Below, piece by piece: positions 1 through 8,158 of a DNA stretch of 64,000 nt. A program made the position numbers and the translations under genes. Below the pieces are notes generated by a model. It did no database searches and was not told the DNA's origin. It saw only the letters and a list, made by a program, of their open reading frames with translations. Origin of the DNA: Roseococcus sp. SDR (GTDB lineage Bacteria; Pseudomonadota; Alphaproteobacteria; Acetobacterales; Acetobacteraceae); the NCBI RefSeq assembly GCF_019083995.1, contig NZ_JAHRCU010000006.1, forward strand, positions 184,708 through 248,707. The letters are read 5' to 3'. The stretch's first letter is position 1. Each line of letters begins with the position of its first letter.

Positions 1-126
1 GCCGGCGTCTCCTTCTCCTTCAACCCGACGCCGCTCACGCTGGGCGCCGTCGCCTATCTCATCCTCTTCCTGCCCGTCGTCATCGCCGGCCGCTGGGTCG
101 AGCAGCGCTACAAGCGGGCGCGGTAG
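1..126 (+). CDS. Amino-acid ABC transporter permease, C-terminal fragment
   Basis: The window opens inside this gene; only the last 41 codons and a TAG stop are present. The visible tail has a hydrophobic stretch (LGAVAYLILFLPVVIAGRW) followed by a basic end (EQRYKRAR), as expected for the last membrane helix and cytoplasmic tail of a polar-amino-acid ABC permease. It lies 4 bp upstream of a second permease of the same family, so the two probably form the heterodimeric membrane channel of one importer. The binding protein and ATPase, if in the same operon, lie outside the window. The family assignment rests mainly on the neighbour and on similarity to that neighbour's own C-terminal helix region. 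Confidence 0.7.
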   Translation, partial: AGVSFSFNPTPLTLGAVAYLILFLPVVIAGRWVEQRYKRAR

Positions 127-130
127 CGCC

Positions 131-805
131 ATGCAGGATTTCATAGACGCCTTCTTCAACATCCAGATCCTCATGGAGGCCTGGCCCATCCTGTTGCAGG
201 GCCTGGGCCAGACGCTGCTGCTCTCCGTGGTGGTGGTGCCGCTCGGGCTGCTGGGGGGCATGATCCTGGCGCTGCTCTCCACCGCCAAAAGCCGCTGGGT
301 GCGCTGGCCGCTCATGGCCTGGGTGGATGTGTTCCGCGCCCTGCCGCCGCTCGTGCTGCTGGTCTTCGTCTATGCCGGCCTGCCCTTCGCGGGGCTGGAG
401 GTCAGCGCCTTCACGGCGGTGGCCATCGGCTTCTTCCTCAACACCGGCGCCTATTATGGCGAGATCCTGCGCGCGGGCATCGCCAGCGTCCCGGCCGGCC
501 AGGCGGAGGCTGCGCGCTCGCTCGGCCTCGGCCGCTGGCAGACCATGCGCCTCGTCGTGCTGCCGCAGGCGGTGCGCAATGTGCTGCCGGATCTGATCTC
601 CAACACGCTGGAGGTGGTGAAGCTCACCTCCATCGCCGCCGTGGTGGCGATGCCGGAGCTGCTCTTCCAGGCGCGCCAGGCGCAGAGCGTGACCTTCAAC
701 GCGACGCCGATCATGGCCGCCGCGGTCGCCTATTTCATCCTGCTCTGGCCGGTGGTGCGGCTGCTGTCCAAGCTCGAGAACAAGCAGCTCGCGCGGCGCG
801 CCTAG
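131..805 (+). CDS. Amino-acid ABC transporter permease (His/Glu/Gln/Arg family)
   Basis: This 224-residue integral membrane protein is the usual length for polar amino-acid importer permeases (HisM/GltK class). Several hydrophobic helices are visible. The cytoplasmic EAA loop that docks on the ATPase is clear around residues 127-147 (EAARSLGLGRWQTMRLVVLP). The family's RALPPLV segment occurs near residue 70. Start ATG 131 lies 4 bp after the stop of the upstream permease, so the two are translationally linked. The amino acid carried cannot be told from the permease alone. The TAG stop coincides with the first bases of a dispersed repeat. Confidence 0.9.
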   Translation: MQDFIDAFFNIQILMEAWPILLQGLGQTLLLSVVVVPLGLLGGMILALLSTAKSRWVRWPLMAWVDVFRALPPLVLLVFVYAGLPFAGLEVSAFTAVAIGFFLNTGAYYGEILRAGIASVPAGQAEAARSLGLGRWQTMRLVVLPQAVRNVLPDLISNTLEVVKLTSIAAVVAMPELLFQARQAQSVTFNATPIMAAAVAYFILLWPVVRLLSKLENKQLARRA

Positions 806-852
806 GGCATGATCCGCTGAGGTGGAACACCGAAGCGGTGAATCATCCCCTC
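803..852 (+). repeat. Dispersed ~50-bp stop-codon-linked repeat, copy 1
   Basis: This stretch starts with the TAG stop of the upstream permease and contains a hairpin, CACCGaagCGGTG, within a motif that includes TGATCCGC, GAGGTGGAA and GCGGTGAATCA. A second copy lies on the minus strand at 14543-14593, again beginning at a TAG stop. By hand alignment the two differ at five positions and one single-base indel. The role is unknown; the position suggests a REP-like element or a weak terminator. No T tract follows it. Confidence 0.75.
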
Positions 853-946
853 AGCGACAGGGCTTGCCAGCCACGGTGTTTCGTCCTTCCCTTGCCGGGC
901 AACGCTCGCAACAGGGCGCCCGCAAAGGGAGCAGGGAGAGAAACTC

Positions 947-2173
947 ATGACAATCCGACGCAATCTGCTAGGCATGGCCGCGCTGCTCATGGCGGGCCCC
1001 GCCTTCGCCCAGGCGCCCGCCGCCACGCCGGCCCCCGTGCCCGGCTGGGCCGTCGGCCGGCCCGAGGGCTCGACGCTCGCGCCCCACGCGCCGCGCCTGA
1101 CGGTCACGCCGCTCGACCAGGTGCCGGTCTCCTCCATCCGCCTGCCGCAGGGCTTCCAGGCCGAGGTCTTTGCCCATGGCATCCCGGGCGTGCGCGCCAT
1201 CGCGGAAGCACCGGGCGGCACGCTCTTCGCCGGCACCCGCGCCATCGGCCGCGTCTATGCCATCACGCGCAACCCGGACGGCACGACGCGCACGCGCATC
1301 TTCGCCCAGGGTCTGCCGCAGCCCAACGGCCTCGTGATGATCGGCAACAGCCTCTACATCTTCGCCGTCAACCGCGTGCTGCGCTACGACAATGTCGAGG
1401 CGAACCTCGACAGCCCGCCGGCGCCGGTGGACCTGACGGCCGCCTTCGCCCTGCCGACCGAGCAGGAGCATGGCGGCAATCACCACTGGAAATACGCCTC
1501 GCTCGGCCCCGATGGCCGGATCTACACAAATGTCGGCGTGAACTGCAACGTGTGCGACACGGACCGCGACAAGTTCGCCCTCCTCGTCTCCTTCCGCCCC
1601 GATGGCAGCGACCGCCGCATCGAGGCGCGCGGCGTGCGCAACTCCGTGGGCTTCGCCCATCATCCGACGACGCGTGAGCTCTGGGCCACCAATCACGGCC
1701 GCGACTGGGTGGGTGACGACAACCCGCAGGACTCCCTGCTGCGCGTGCGCCGCGTGGGTGAGGATTTCGGCTTCCCCTATTGCCTCGGCACCTGGGCGGA
1801 CCCGCAATACAACCGCGGCCGCGCCTGCAGCGAGTTCTCGCAGCCGGCCGCCCTGCTCGGGCCGCACACCGCGGTCCTCGGCATGCGCTTCTACACGGGC
1901 ACCATGTTCCCCGAGCAGTATCGCAACCAGATCTTCATCGCGCGCCGCGGTTCCTGGAACCGTTCGCGCCTCAGCGGCTATGACGTCGTGGTCGCGCATC
2001 TGGACGGCCAGGGCAACGTGACCCGCGTGGAGGAGTTCCTGACCGGCTTCCGTGACGACGCCAACCAGCGCTTCGCCGACCGCCCGGCCGAGGTGCATGT
2101 GCTGCGCGATGGCTCGCTGCTGGTCTCGGGCGAGCAGATGGGCGCGATCTACCGGATCACCTATCGCCGATGA
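947..2173 (+). CDS. PQQ-type L-sorbosone dehydrogenase family protein, exported
   Basis: A 408-residue member of the sorbosone/glucose dehydrogenase beta-propeller family, periplasmic quinoproteins that oxidise aldoses or sorbosone and pass electrons to a cytochrome c. Start ATG 947 follows a good GGGAGAG ribosome site. Residues 1-22 form a signal peptide ending at AFAQA. The body has the family's repeats: LPQGFQAEVFAHGIPGVRAI near the N-terminus, QEHGGNHHW near residue 185, ATNHGRDW in the middle, and a C-terminal VLRDGSLLVSGEQMGAIYRI repeat. Its stop overlaps the start of a dihaem cytochrome c (ATGA), which is the expected electron acceptor. The true sugar substrate cannot be inferred from sequence. 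Confidence 0.85.
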   Translation: MTIRRNLLGMAALLMAGPAFAQAPAATPAPVPGWAVGRPEGSTLAPHAPRLTVTPLDQVPVSSIRLPQGFQAEVFAHGIPGVRAIAEAPGGTLFAGTRAIGRVYAITRNPDGTTRTRIFAQGLPQPNGLVMIGNSLYIFAVNRVLRYDNVEANLDSPPAPVDLTAAFALPTEQEHGGNHHWKYASLGPDGRIYTNVGVNCNVCDTDRDKFALLVSFRPDGSDRRIEARGVRNSVGFAHHPTTRELWATNHGRDWVGDDNPQDSLLRVRRVGEDFGFPYCLGTWADPQYNRGRACSEFSQPAALLGPHTAVLGMRFYTGTMFPEQYRNQIFIARRGSWNRSRLSGYDVVVAHLDGQGNVTRVEEFLTGFRDDANQRFADRPAEVHVLRDGSLLVSGEQMGAIYRITYRR

Positions 2174-2769
2174 GCCTTCGACGGACCTTCGCGGCGGCCC
2201 TGTTGGCCGCCGCGACCACTCTTTCGACCATGGGCGTGGCACCCGCGCAGGATGCACAGCGCGGCGCGGCACTCGCCGAGCCCTGCGCGCAATGCCACGG
2301 GGCCAATGGCCGCAGCCAGATGCCCGACATCCCGTCGCTGGCCGGCCAGCCGGCCGATTTCATCACCATCCAGATGATCCTCATGCGGGAAGGCCTGCGC
2401 CAGGTTCCGGCCATGACGCAATTCGCCGTCGGCAAGTCGGACCAGGACATCCAGGACATCGCCGCCTGGTTCGCCACGCTGCCGCCGGGCCCGCCGGATG
2501 ACCGGCGCCCGCTGGACCGCGCGCTGTTCGCCGCCGGCCAGGCGCTGAGCGGCCCGCGCCATTGCGCCACCTGCCATGTCTCCGACTATGGCGGCCGCGC
2601 GCAGATCCCGCGCGTCGCAGCCCAGCGCGAGGACTACCTGCTGCACGCGCTCACGCAATATCGCGACGGCCTGCGCGCCGGGCCGGACACGCAGATGAAC
2701 GGCGCGGTGCAGGGGCTGTCGGACGCCGACCTGGTCGCGCTGGCGCATTACCTGTCGCACAAGGACTGA
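2170..2769 (+). CDS. Dihaem c-type cytochrome (c4/c553-like)
   Basis: This 199-residue exported cytochrome has two haem-attachment motifs, CAQCH near residue 39 and CATCH near residue 134. Each sits in a class I cytochrome domain, with distal methionines likely in the ...PAMTQFA and TQMNGAV segments. That makes it a c4-like tandem protein. An N-terminal signal peptide ends near VAPAQA. ATG 2170 overlaps the dehydrogenase TGA, so the pair is co-translated. The likely role is to take electrons from the upstream quinoprotein to the respiratory chain in the periplasm. The partner role is inferred from overlap alone. Confidence 0.88.
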   Translation: MSLRRTFAAALLAAATTLSTMGVAPAQDAQRGAALAEPCAQCHGANGRSQMPDIPSLAGQPADFITIQMILMREGLRQVPAMTQFAVGKSDQDIQDIAAWFATLPPGPPDDRRPLDRALFAAGQALSGPRHCATCHVSDYGGRAQIPRVAAQREDYLLHALTQYRDGLRAGPDTQMNGAVQGLSDADLVALAHYLSHKD

Positions 2770-2772
2770 GGG

Positions 2773-3576
2773 CTACAGGCCCAGCCGCGCCCAGGCCGCG
2801 CGTTCCTCCATCACCTGGATGAGCGCGGCGCCGGCGCCTGGCAGCAGGCTCATCGGGAAGCGGCGCTTCGCGCGGCCCACGGGGATGATCCGCACCTTCT
2901 CGCCGAAGCGGCGCCGCGCCTCTTCCTCCGGCGTGGCCAACCCATCGCAGAGGCCGAGTTCCAGCGCGCGGCGGCCGATCCAATAACGGCCGTTGAACAA
3001 TTCCTCCTCGCTCGCCTTCAGCCGTGCGCCACGCCGCGCGCGCACCCAGTCCTTGAACTCCACATGCAGCTCGGCCAGCAGCCCATCCAGCCGTGCCAAT
3101 TCCTCCGCGCTTTGCGGGCGGAAAGGGTCGTTGCTCGACTTGTCGGTGCCCGCGGTGCGCACGCGCCGCTCGATGCCCAGGCGCTGGATCGCCTCGGGAA
3201 AGCCGAAGCCCGAGGAGATCACGCCGATGGAGCCCAGGATGGAGGCGGGGTCCGCGAAGATGTCATCGGCCGCGCAGGCGATCCAATAGCCGCCCGAAGC
3301 CGCCGCATCCTCGCAGAAGGCGAGGACCGGCACCTTCTTCTCCGCCGCCCAATGGCGGATGCGCCCGGCGATGAGCGAGGATTGCACCGGCGAACCGCCG
3401 GGCGAGTTGATGGCGAGGAAGACGGCGGCGAGCCGCTTCAGCCCGAAGGCGCGGGCCAGGATGGGCTCGATCCCCGAGGCGTTCAGCCCGCCGAAGGGAC
3501 CGGTGCGCGCGGCGATCAGCCCCTCCAGCCGCACGAGGGCGACGACCGGGGGGCGGGGGGCGAAGGGATTCCACAT
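2773..3576 (-). CDS. S49 family serine peptidase (SppA/SohB-like)
   Basis: This 267-residue protein matches the short alphaproteobacterial S49 peptidases, which use a Ser/Lys dyad to degrade cleaved signal peptides or membrane-associated peptides. The INSPGGSP segment near residue 60, the catalytic-serine segment AASGGYWIACAADDI near residues 90-105, and a candidate general-base lysine in GTDKSSNDPF near residue 145 are visible. No clear N-terminal membrane anchor is present, so it may be peripheral or cytoplasmic. It is convergent with the cytochrome gene (3 bp apart). Start ATG at 3576. Confidence 0.85.
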   Translation of the reverse strand: MWNPFAPRPPVVALVRLEGLIAARTGPFGGLNASGIEPILARAFGLKRLAAVFLAINSPGGSPVQSSLIAGRIRHWAAEKKVPVLAFCEDAAASGGYWIACAADDIFADPASILGSIGVISSGFGFPEAIQRLGIERRVRTAGTDKSSNDPFRPQSAEELARLDGLLAELHVEFKDWVRARRGARLKASEEELFNGRYWIGRRALELGLCDGLATPEEEARRRFGEKVRIIPVGRAKRRFPMSLLPGAGAALIQVMEERAAWARLGL

Positions 3577-3631
3577 GGCCTTAAGGTGCGCCCCCGCTGC
3601 GCCGGGACAAGCCCTTGCCTATATGAGGGCC

Positions 3632-4048
3632 ATGGACATTCGCGAGCTGCTCCTCACCACCCGCCGGATCGCGCTGGTCGGCGCCTCGCCCAAGCCCGAC
3701 CGCGCCTCCTTCCGCGTCATGCGCTTCCTGCTGGATCGCGGCTATGCGGTCACGCCCATCAACCCTGGCCTCGCCGGCCAGGAGATCCATGGCCAGCGCG
3801 TGGTGGCGCGCCTGGCCGAGGCCGGCCCGCTCGACCTCGTGGACGTGTTCCGACGCGGCGAGGAAGCGGGCGCCGTGATGGATGAGGCCGTGGCGCTCGG
3901 CGCCCGCGCCGTCTGGCTGCAATTGGGCGTGGTGGATGAGGCCGCGGCCGCCCGCGCCCGCGCCAAGGGCGTGACGGTGGTGATGGATCGCTGCCCGGTC
4001 ATCGAATGGGGCCCCGCGGGGCTGCCGGCACGTATTTCTTCCGCGTGA
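3632..4048 (+). CDS. CoA-binding (YccU-like) Rossmann protein
   Basis: A 138-residue single-domain CoA-binding protein, the usual length for the YccU family, related to the CoA-binding domain of succinyl-CoA synthetase. The nucleotide-binding segment RRIALVGASPKPDRASF is at the N-terminus. VTPINPGLAGQEIHG and the GARAVWLQLGV strand follow, then VVMDRCPVIEW near the end. The open frame extends far upstream, antisense to the protease gene, but homology begins at MDIRELL. ATG 3623 (MRAMDIRE) is an equally possible start. The physiological role of the family is not well known. Confidence 0.85.
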   Translation: MDIRELLLTTRRIALVGASPKPDRASFRVMRFLLDRGYAVTPINPGLAGQEIHGQRVVARLAEAGPLDLVDVFRRGEEAGAVMDEAVALGARAVWLQLGVVDEAAAARARAKGVTVVMDRCPVIEWGPAGLPARISSA

Positions 4049-4143
4049 CGAATAACTAAACTTCTTGAAATGCGTTGGGCGCCGGGCCATTTCCCCAGCA
4101 TTCAGGGCGGCCCGAATCGCCCCTTTTTGAAGGGAAGGACCCC

Positions 4144-4863
4144 ATGACTGACGAAGAACGCCGGATCATTGGCGATTATGTGATGCGCGTGGCGGGCGTC
4201 CAGCAGGCCGCCCAGCCCTCGAGCAGCCCCTGGGGCGGCCGCGTGCCGCAGACGGGCGCGCAGCCGGCCGCGAACCTGCCGCCGATCGAGCCCGCCGCCG
4301 ATGCCTATATCGCCGAGCTCTTCCAGAAGTATCCGGAGGCGCGCTTCCGCCTGACGCAGACCGCCTTCGTGCAGGAGCACGCGCTGGTCCAGGCGCAGAA
4401 CCGCATCCAGGAGCTGGAGTGGGAGCTGGAGAACGCCAACCGCCAGGCGCAGGCCGCGAACAACCGTGGTTTCCTGGGCTTTGGCGGCTCGCGCCCCGCG
4501 CCCATGCCGCCCCGCCCGCAGCCCATGCAGCCCCCGGGCGGCATGATGCCGCAGCGCCAGGGCCCCGGTTTCCTCGGCACCGCCATGATGACGGCGGCCG
4601 GTGTGGCCGGCGGCATGGTGCTGGGCAACATGCTGATGAACGCCTTCTCGGGCGGCGGCTCGGCCGCGGCGGCCACGGGCGGCGGCGCCTTCGGGCAGGA
4701 GGCGGTGCCCACCTCCTCCGCCTGGACCGATCCCGGCGCGGCGGCGGCCAATTCCGGCTGGGGCGGCAATGACGCCTCGGGCGGCGGCTACGACAATGGC
4801 GGCTATGACGACGCGGCGGGCAGCTATGACGATGCCGGCGGCGGCTACGAGGAGGATGTGTAG
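4144..4863 (+). CDS. DUF2076 domain protein with Gly-rich C-terminus
   Basis: A 239-residue protein of the DUF2076 family, whose function is not established. Start ATG 4144 (MTDEERRII) follows GAAGGGAAGG. Residues 1-30 resemble the family N-terminus. A conserved helical block with a short coiled coil (AYIAELFQKYPEARFRLTQ, then QNRIQELEWELE) follows at about 60-120. A Pro/Met-rich linker leads to a single hydrophobic glycine-rich stretch (TAAGVAGGMVLGNMLM) near 155-175 that could cross or touch the membrane. The last ~60 residues are low-complexity Gly/Tyr/Asp. It is followed by a dispersed repeat and a strong terminator. Confidence 0.8.
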   Translation: MTDEERRIIGDYVMRVAGVQQAAQPSSSPWGGRVPQTGAQPAANLPPIEPAADAYIAELFQKYPEARFRLTQTAFVQEHALVQAQNRIQELEWELENANRQAQAANNRGFLGFGGSRPAPMPPRPQPMQPPGGMMPQRQGPGFLGTAMMTAAGVAGGMVLGNMLMNAFSGGGSAAAATGGGAFGQEAVPTSSAWTDPGAAAANSGWGGNDASGGGYDNGGYDDAAGSYDDAGGGYEEDV

Positions 4864-4868
4864 TTTTC

Positions 4869-4973
4869 GCCCTCAAGCGCCGGGCGCGCGCTCCGCGCGC
4901 TTGGCTTCGCCGCGCCACGGGCGCGCTGGCCCCATCGCCCGGTTGGGCGGCGCCGGCCGCGTTGCGGCCGGAT
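4869..4973 (+). repeat. Three-hairpin dispersed intergenic element, copy 1
   Basis: Immediately after the DUF2076 stop. The element begins GCCCTCAAGCGCCGGGCG and holds three inverted repeats in order: GCGCGCtccGCGCGC, then CGCGCCacgGGCGCG after the conserved core CTTGGCTTCG, then CCGGCCGCgttGCGGCCGG. The same architecture recurs at 30378-30486 and 50697-50781 on the plus strand, and three times on the minus strand at 56908-57177. Loop and stem sequences change while pairing is kept, which points to selection on structure. Confidence 0.8.
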
Positions 4974-5018
4974 GGGTTGGGGAGGTTCGGCGGCTCGTCG
5001 CCCGCTGCACCTCCGGGA

Positions 5019-5046
5019 AAGGGCGGCTCCGGCCGCCCTTTTTTTT
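5019..5046 (+). terminator. Rho-independent terminator after DUF2076 gene
   Basis: A perfect 9-bp GC-rich stem, AAGGGCGGC paired with GCCGCCCTT around a TCCG loop, followed directly by a run of eight T residues. It lies downstream of the DUF2076 gene and its dispersed repeat, and 27 bp before the LysR start, so it separates the two transcription units. Confidence 0.9.
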
Positions 5047-5072
5047 GTGCCCTGGCCGGCCGATAAGGGCGC

Positions 5073-5927
5073 ATGCGCGTCCCTGATCTCGACCTCGACC
5101 TGCTGCGCGGCTTCGTGACGGTCGCCGAACGCGGCGGCTTCACCGCGGCGGGCCAGGCGCTCGGCCTCACGCAATCCGCCATCAGCCTGAAGGTGAAGCG
5201 GCTGGAGGATCTGCTCGGCAAGCCGGTCTTCACCCGCGGAACGAAACAGGTGACCCTGACGCGCGAGGGGGAGAGCCTGCTCACCTATGCCCGCCGCATG
5301 CTGGCGCTGAACGAGGAGGCGGTGCGCCGCTTCGTCGCCCCGCCCATCGCCGGCCGGCTGCGCCTGGGTGTGGCGGATCATTTCGTGCCGCGCCATCTGG
5401 CGCCCGCACTCGCCAGCTTCGCCCGCACCTGGCCCGAATTGCGCATCGAGGTGGAGGTGGGCCGCAGCCATGAACTCCGCGCGGCGCTGGCGCGGGAGGA
5501 GCTGGACCTGGTGCTGGGCAAGCGCCGCGATGGCGAGACGGAAGGCCGCGTCATCTTCACCGAGGCGGTGGTGTGGGTCGCCGCACCCGATTTCGAACTG
5601 ACGCGAGACCGGCCTTTGCTGCTCGCCATGCTGCCGCAGGGCTGCATGTTCCGCGACCGCGCGCTGACCGCCCTCGCGCGCGCCGGCCTCGCGGCGGAGG
5701 TGGTCTATACCTCGCCCAGCCTGATGGGCATCGCCGCCGCCGCGCAGGCCGGCTTCGCGCTCACCGTCATGGGCCGCGCGGGCTTGCCGGAGGGGCTGGT
5801 CGAGCTGCCCGACCTGCCGCCGCTCGGCACCGCCGAGATGTGCCTGTTCTCGGCGCCCAACCCGTCAGGCCCGCATTACCTGGCGGATTTCCTCATCCAG
5901 TCGCTCTGCGACGGCGCGGGGATCTGA
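5073..5927 (+). CDS. LysR family transcriptional regulator
   Basis: A 284-residue LysR regulator of normal length. The N-terminal winged helix-turn-helix is plain at residues 1-62: LLRGFVTVAERGGFTAAGQA, then the recognition helix LTQSAISLKVKRLEDLLG and the wing VFTRGTKQVTLT. The effector-binding domain begins near residue 90 (GRLRLGVADHF). The target genes are not evident. It is transcribed alone, downstream of a strong terminator, and is convergent with the flavin monooxygenase gene rather than divergent from a likely target. Confidence 0.93.
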   Translation: MRVPDLDLDLLRGFVTVAERGGFTAAGQALGLTQSAISLKVKRLEDLLGKPVFTRGTKQVTLTREGESLLTYARRMLALNEEAVRRFVAPPIAGRLRLGVADHFVPRHLAPALASFARTWPELRIEVEVGRSHELRAALAREELDLVLGKRRDGETEGRVIFTEAVVWVAAPDFELTRDRPLLLAMLPQGCMFRDRALTALARAGLAAEVVYTSPSLMGIAAAAQAGFALTVMGRAGLPEGLVELPDLPPLGTAEMCLFSAPNPSGPHYLADFLIQSLCDGAGI

Positions 5928-5933
5928 CCAAGC

Positions 5934-7274
5934 TCAACGGCGCGCGAGCGCGGCAGGATGGGGCGCGGCGAGGCGGGGTTCTCCAAACAGCTTCTCGCGA
6001 TAGGTCCCCGGCGCATAGGCGGTCTTGTACACGCCGCGCTCCTGCAGCGCCGGCACCAGCTGCTCCACCACCTCCACCAGGCATTCCGGAAAGACGGTGC
6101 GGGAGAGGTTGAAGCCATCCACGCCCGTCTCCTCGACATAGGCGACGAGCCAGTCGGCGATCTCCTGCACGCTGCCCACCACCGGCTTCTGCCGGCTGCC
6201 GAGGATGAACTGGTCGATCAGGCCGCGGCGGGTGAAGCGCGGCCCGGTCGCGCGCTGCATCGCGGAGACATTGGACTGGATCGCATTGCCGGGGCCGGCC
6301 TCGATCGGCTCATCCATCCCGTAGCGGCCGAAATCAATGCCGAGCGAGGCGCTCGCATGCGCCAAGGCACCCTCCACGCTGGAATGGCGGCGATACTCGG
6401 CGAGCTTCTCCTCGGCCTCGGCGCGCGTGCGACCCATCACCAGCGTGGCGCCGACGAAGACGCGAATCGGCCGTGGCTCGGCCAGCGCGCGCAGCGCGGC
6501 CACCTGCTTCGCCACATCCGCCGCGGGCCCGCCATTGAGGAAGACGCATTCGGCGTGCCGCGCGGCGAAGGCCATCCCGCGCGCGGAGGCGCCGGCCTGG
6601 TACAGCACCGGCGTGCGCTGCGGCGAGGGCTCGCAGAGATGCATCGCATCCAGCCGGAACTGCTTGCCCTCATGCGCGATGCGCCGCACGCGCGCGGGGT
6701 CGGTGAAGATGCCCGCCGCCGCGTCGCGCCGCACGGCGTCATCCGCCCAGCTCTCCTCCCAGAGGCGATAGACCACCTCCATGTACTCATCGGCCATGTC
6801 GTAGCGGTCGTCATGCGCCATCTGCCGGCCAAGGCCCATGGCGCGCGCGGCACTGTCCAGATAGCCGGTGACGATGTTCCAGCCGATGCGCCCGTTGGTC
6901 AGATGATCCAGCGTGCTCATCCGCCGCGCGAAGAGATAGGGCGCCTCATAGGAAAGATTGGCCGTGATGCCGAAACCGAGCTGCGAGGTGACGGCCGCCA
7001 TGGCGGGGATGATCATCGCGGGATCGAGCAGCGGGACCTGCACCCCACCGCGCAGCGCCGCATCCGGGCTGCCATCCAGCACGTCATAGACGCCCAGCAC
7101 ATCCGCCAGGAACAGGCCGTCGAACAGCCCGCGTTCCAGCAGCTGCGCGAGATGGAGCCAGTGATCCAGGCGGTTGTAGTTGGCACTGGTGTCGCGCGGA
7201 TGGGTCCACATGCCGTGCTGGATGTGGCCGACACAGGCCATGTCGAAGGCGTTCAGGCGAATCTCTCGGGGCAT
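5934..7274 (-). CDS. LLM-class FMN-dependent monooxygenase (NtaA/DmoA family)
   Basis: A 446-residue bacterial-luciferase-like monooxygenase of the NtaA/SnaA/DszA/DmoA subfamily. Members use FMNH2 from a separate reductase to oxidise nitrilotriacetate, dimethyl sulfide or similar compounds. Family segments are clear: the N-terminal NAFDMACVGHIQHGMWTHP, then FDGLFLADVLGVYDVL, then ITANLSYEAPYLFARRMSTL, then GRIGWNIVTGYLDSAARAMG. The start is set at MPREIRLN because homology begins there; the open frame runs 13 codons further upstream. It lies 38 bp downstream of cheR on the same strand but has no evident functional link to it. No flavin reductase partner is adjacent. The substrate is unknown. 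Confidence 0.88.
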   Translation of the reverse strand: MPREIRLNAFDMACVGHIQHGMWTHPRDTSANYNRLDHWLHLAQLLERGLFDGLFLADVLGVYDVLDGSPDAALRGGVQVPLLDPAMIIPAMAAVTSQLGFGITANLSYEAPYLFARRMSTLDHLTNGRIGWNIVTGYLDSAARAMGLGRQMAHDDRYDMADEYMEVVYRLWEESWADDAVRRDAAAGIFTDPARVRRIAHEGKQFRLDAMHLCEPSPQRTPVLYQAGASARGMAFAARHAECVFLNGGPAADVAKQVAALRALAEPRPIRVFVGATLVMGRTRAEAEEKLAEYRRHSSVEGALAHASASLGIDFGRYGMDEPIEAGPGNAIQSNVSAMQRATGPRFTRRGLIDQFILGSRQKPVVGSVQEIADWLVAYVEETGVDGFNLSRTVFPECLVEVVEQLVPALQERGVYKTAYAPGTYREKLFGEPRLAAPHPAALARR

Positions 7275-7312
7275 GGCGGGATTGTGGGGCGCGGTCGGCA
7301 CCCCCGCAACCA

Positions 7313-8158
7313 TCAGGCCCGCATGCGCTGCGGCTCCGCGCCCGCGGCGAGGCCATAGACGCCGCGCTCGCCGGGCTTCGGCACCAGCGCCGTCGTCACG
7401 CCCATCGCCGTCTCCGCCGCACCCAGATAGAGCGCGCCGTCAGGCGCCATGATCTGCGCGATGCCGCCCAGCACGCGCGCCTTGGTCGGCACGTCGAAAT
7501 AGATCAGCACATTGCGGCAGAACACCACGTCAAACTTGCCCAGCCGGCGCGGATCGCCCAGCAGGTTGAAATTCTCGAAACGGCAGGGCGCGGCGATTTC
7601 GGGCCGGATGCGCCAGCGCGTCTCCTCCTGCACGAAGCGCTTCATCAGCGTGCGGATGGGCAGGCCGCGCTGCACCTCGAATTGCGAGAAGATTCCCGCC
7701 CGCGCGCGCGCCAGCACGGCGCTGGTGATGTCGGTGCCGATGATCTCCACGCGCCGCGTCTTGAAGCCCGGATCAGCCTCGCCCAGCTCGGCCAGGATGA
7801 TCGCGATGGAATAGGCCTCCTGCCCGGTGGAGCAGGCGGCGGACCAGATGCGCAGCGGCTGGCCGGCGGGGCGCGCCTTGTGCAGTTCGGGCAGGAGCGC
7901 GCGCAGATGCTCGAAGGGGCGGGTATCGCGGAAGAAGCTGCTCTCGTTCGTCGTCAGCAGCTCGGTCATCTCCTGCGCCAGCGCATCGGCGCGCGGTGCT
8001 TTCAGACGCACGGCCAGCGCGTCGAGATCGGCCAGCGATTCGCGCTTCAGCAGCGGCGCCAGGCGCGTCTCCAGCATATAGCCCTGGTCGGGGCCGATGA
8101 TGCCGCCGGAGCGCGTCTTCACGATCTCGGTGAGGAAGGCGAAGGTGGTGGGCGTCAT
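7313..8158 (-). CDS. cheR: Chemotaxis protein methyltransferase CheR
   Basis: A 281-residue CheR that transfers methyl groups from S-adenosylmethionine to glutamates of chemoreceptors. The N-terminal helical domain ends near TTNESSFFRDTRPFEHL. The SAM-binding motif IWSAACSTGQEAYSIA is at about residues 104-119, followed by EIIGTDITSAVLARAR and the FDVVFCRNVLIYFD block. No C-terminal TPR or pentapeptide-binding extension is visible. Its ATG overlaps the cheB TGA (ATGA), making cheR the last gene of the che run. No chemoreceptor is encoded in the window. Confidence 0.95.
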   Translation of the reverse strand: MTPTTFAFLTEIVKTRSGGIIGPDQGYMLETRLAPLLKRESLADLDALAVRLKAPRADALAQEMTELLTTNESSFFRDTRPFEHLRALLPELHKARPAGQPLRIWSAACSTGQEAYSIAIILAELGEADPGFKTRRVEIIGTDITSAVLARARAGIFSQFEVQRGLPIRTLMKRFVQEETRWRIRPEIAAPCRFENFNLLGDPRRLGKFDVVFCRNVLIYFDVPTKARVLGGIAQIMAPDGALYLGAAETAMGVTTALVPKPGERGVYGLAAGAEPQRMRA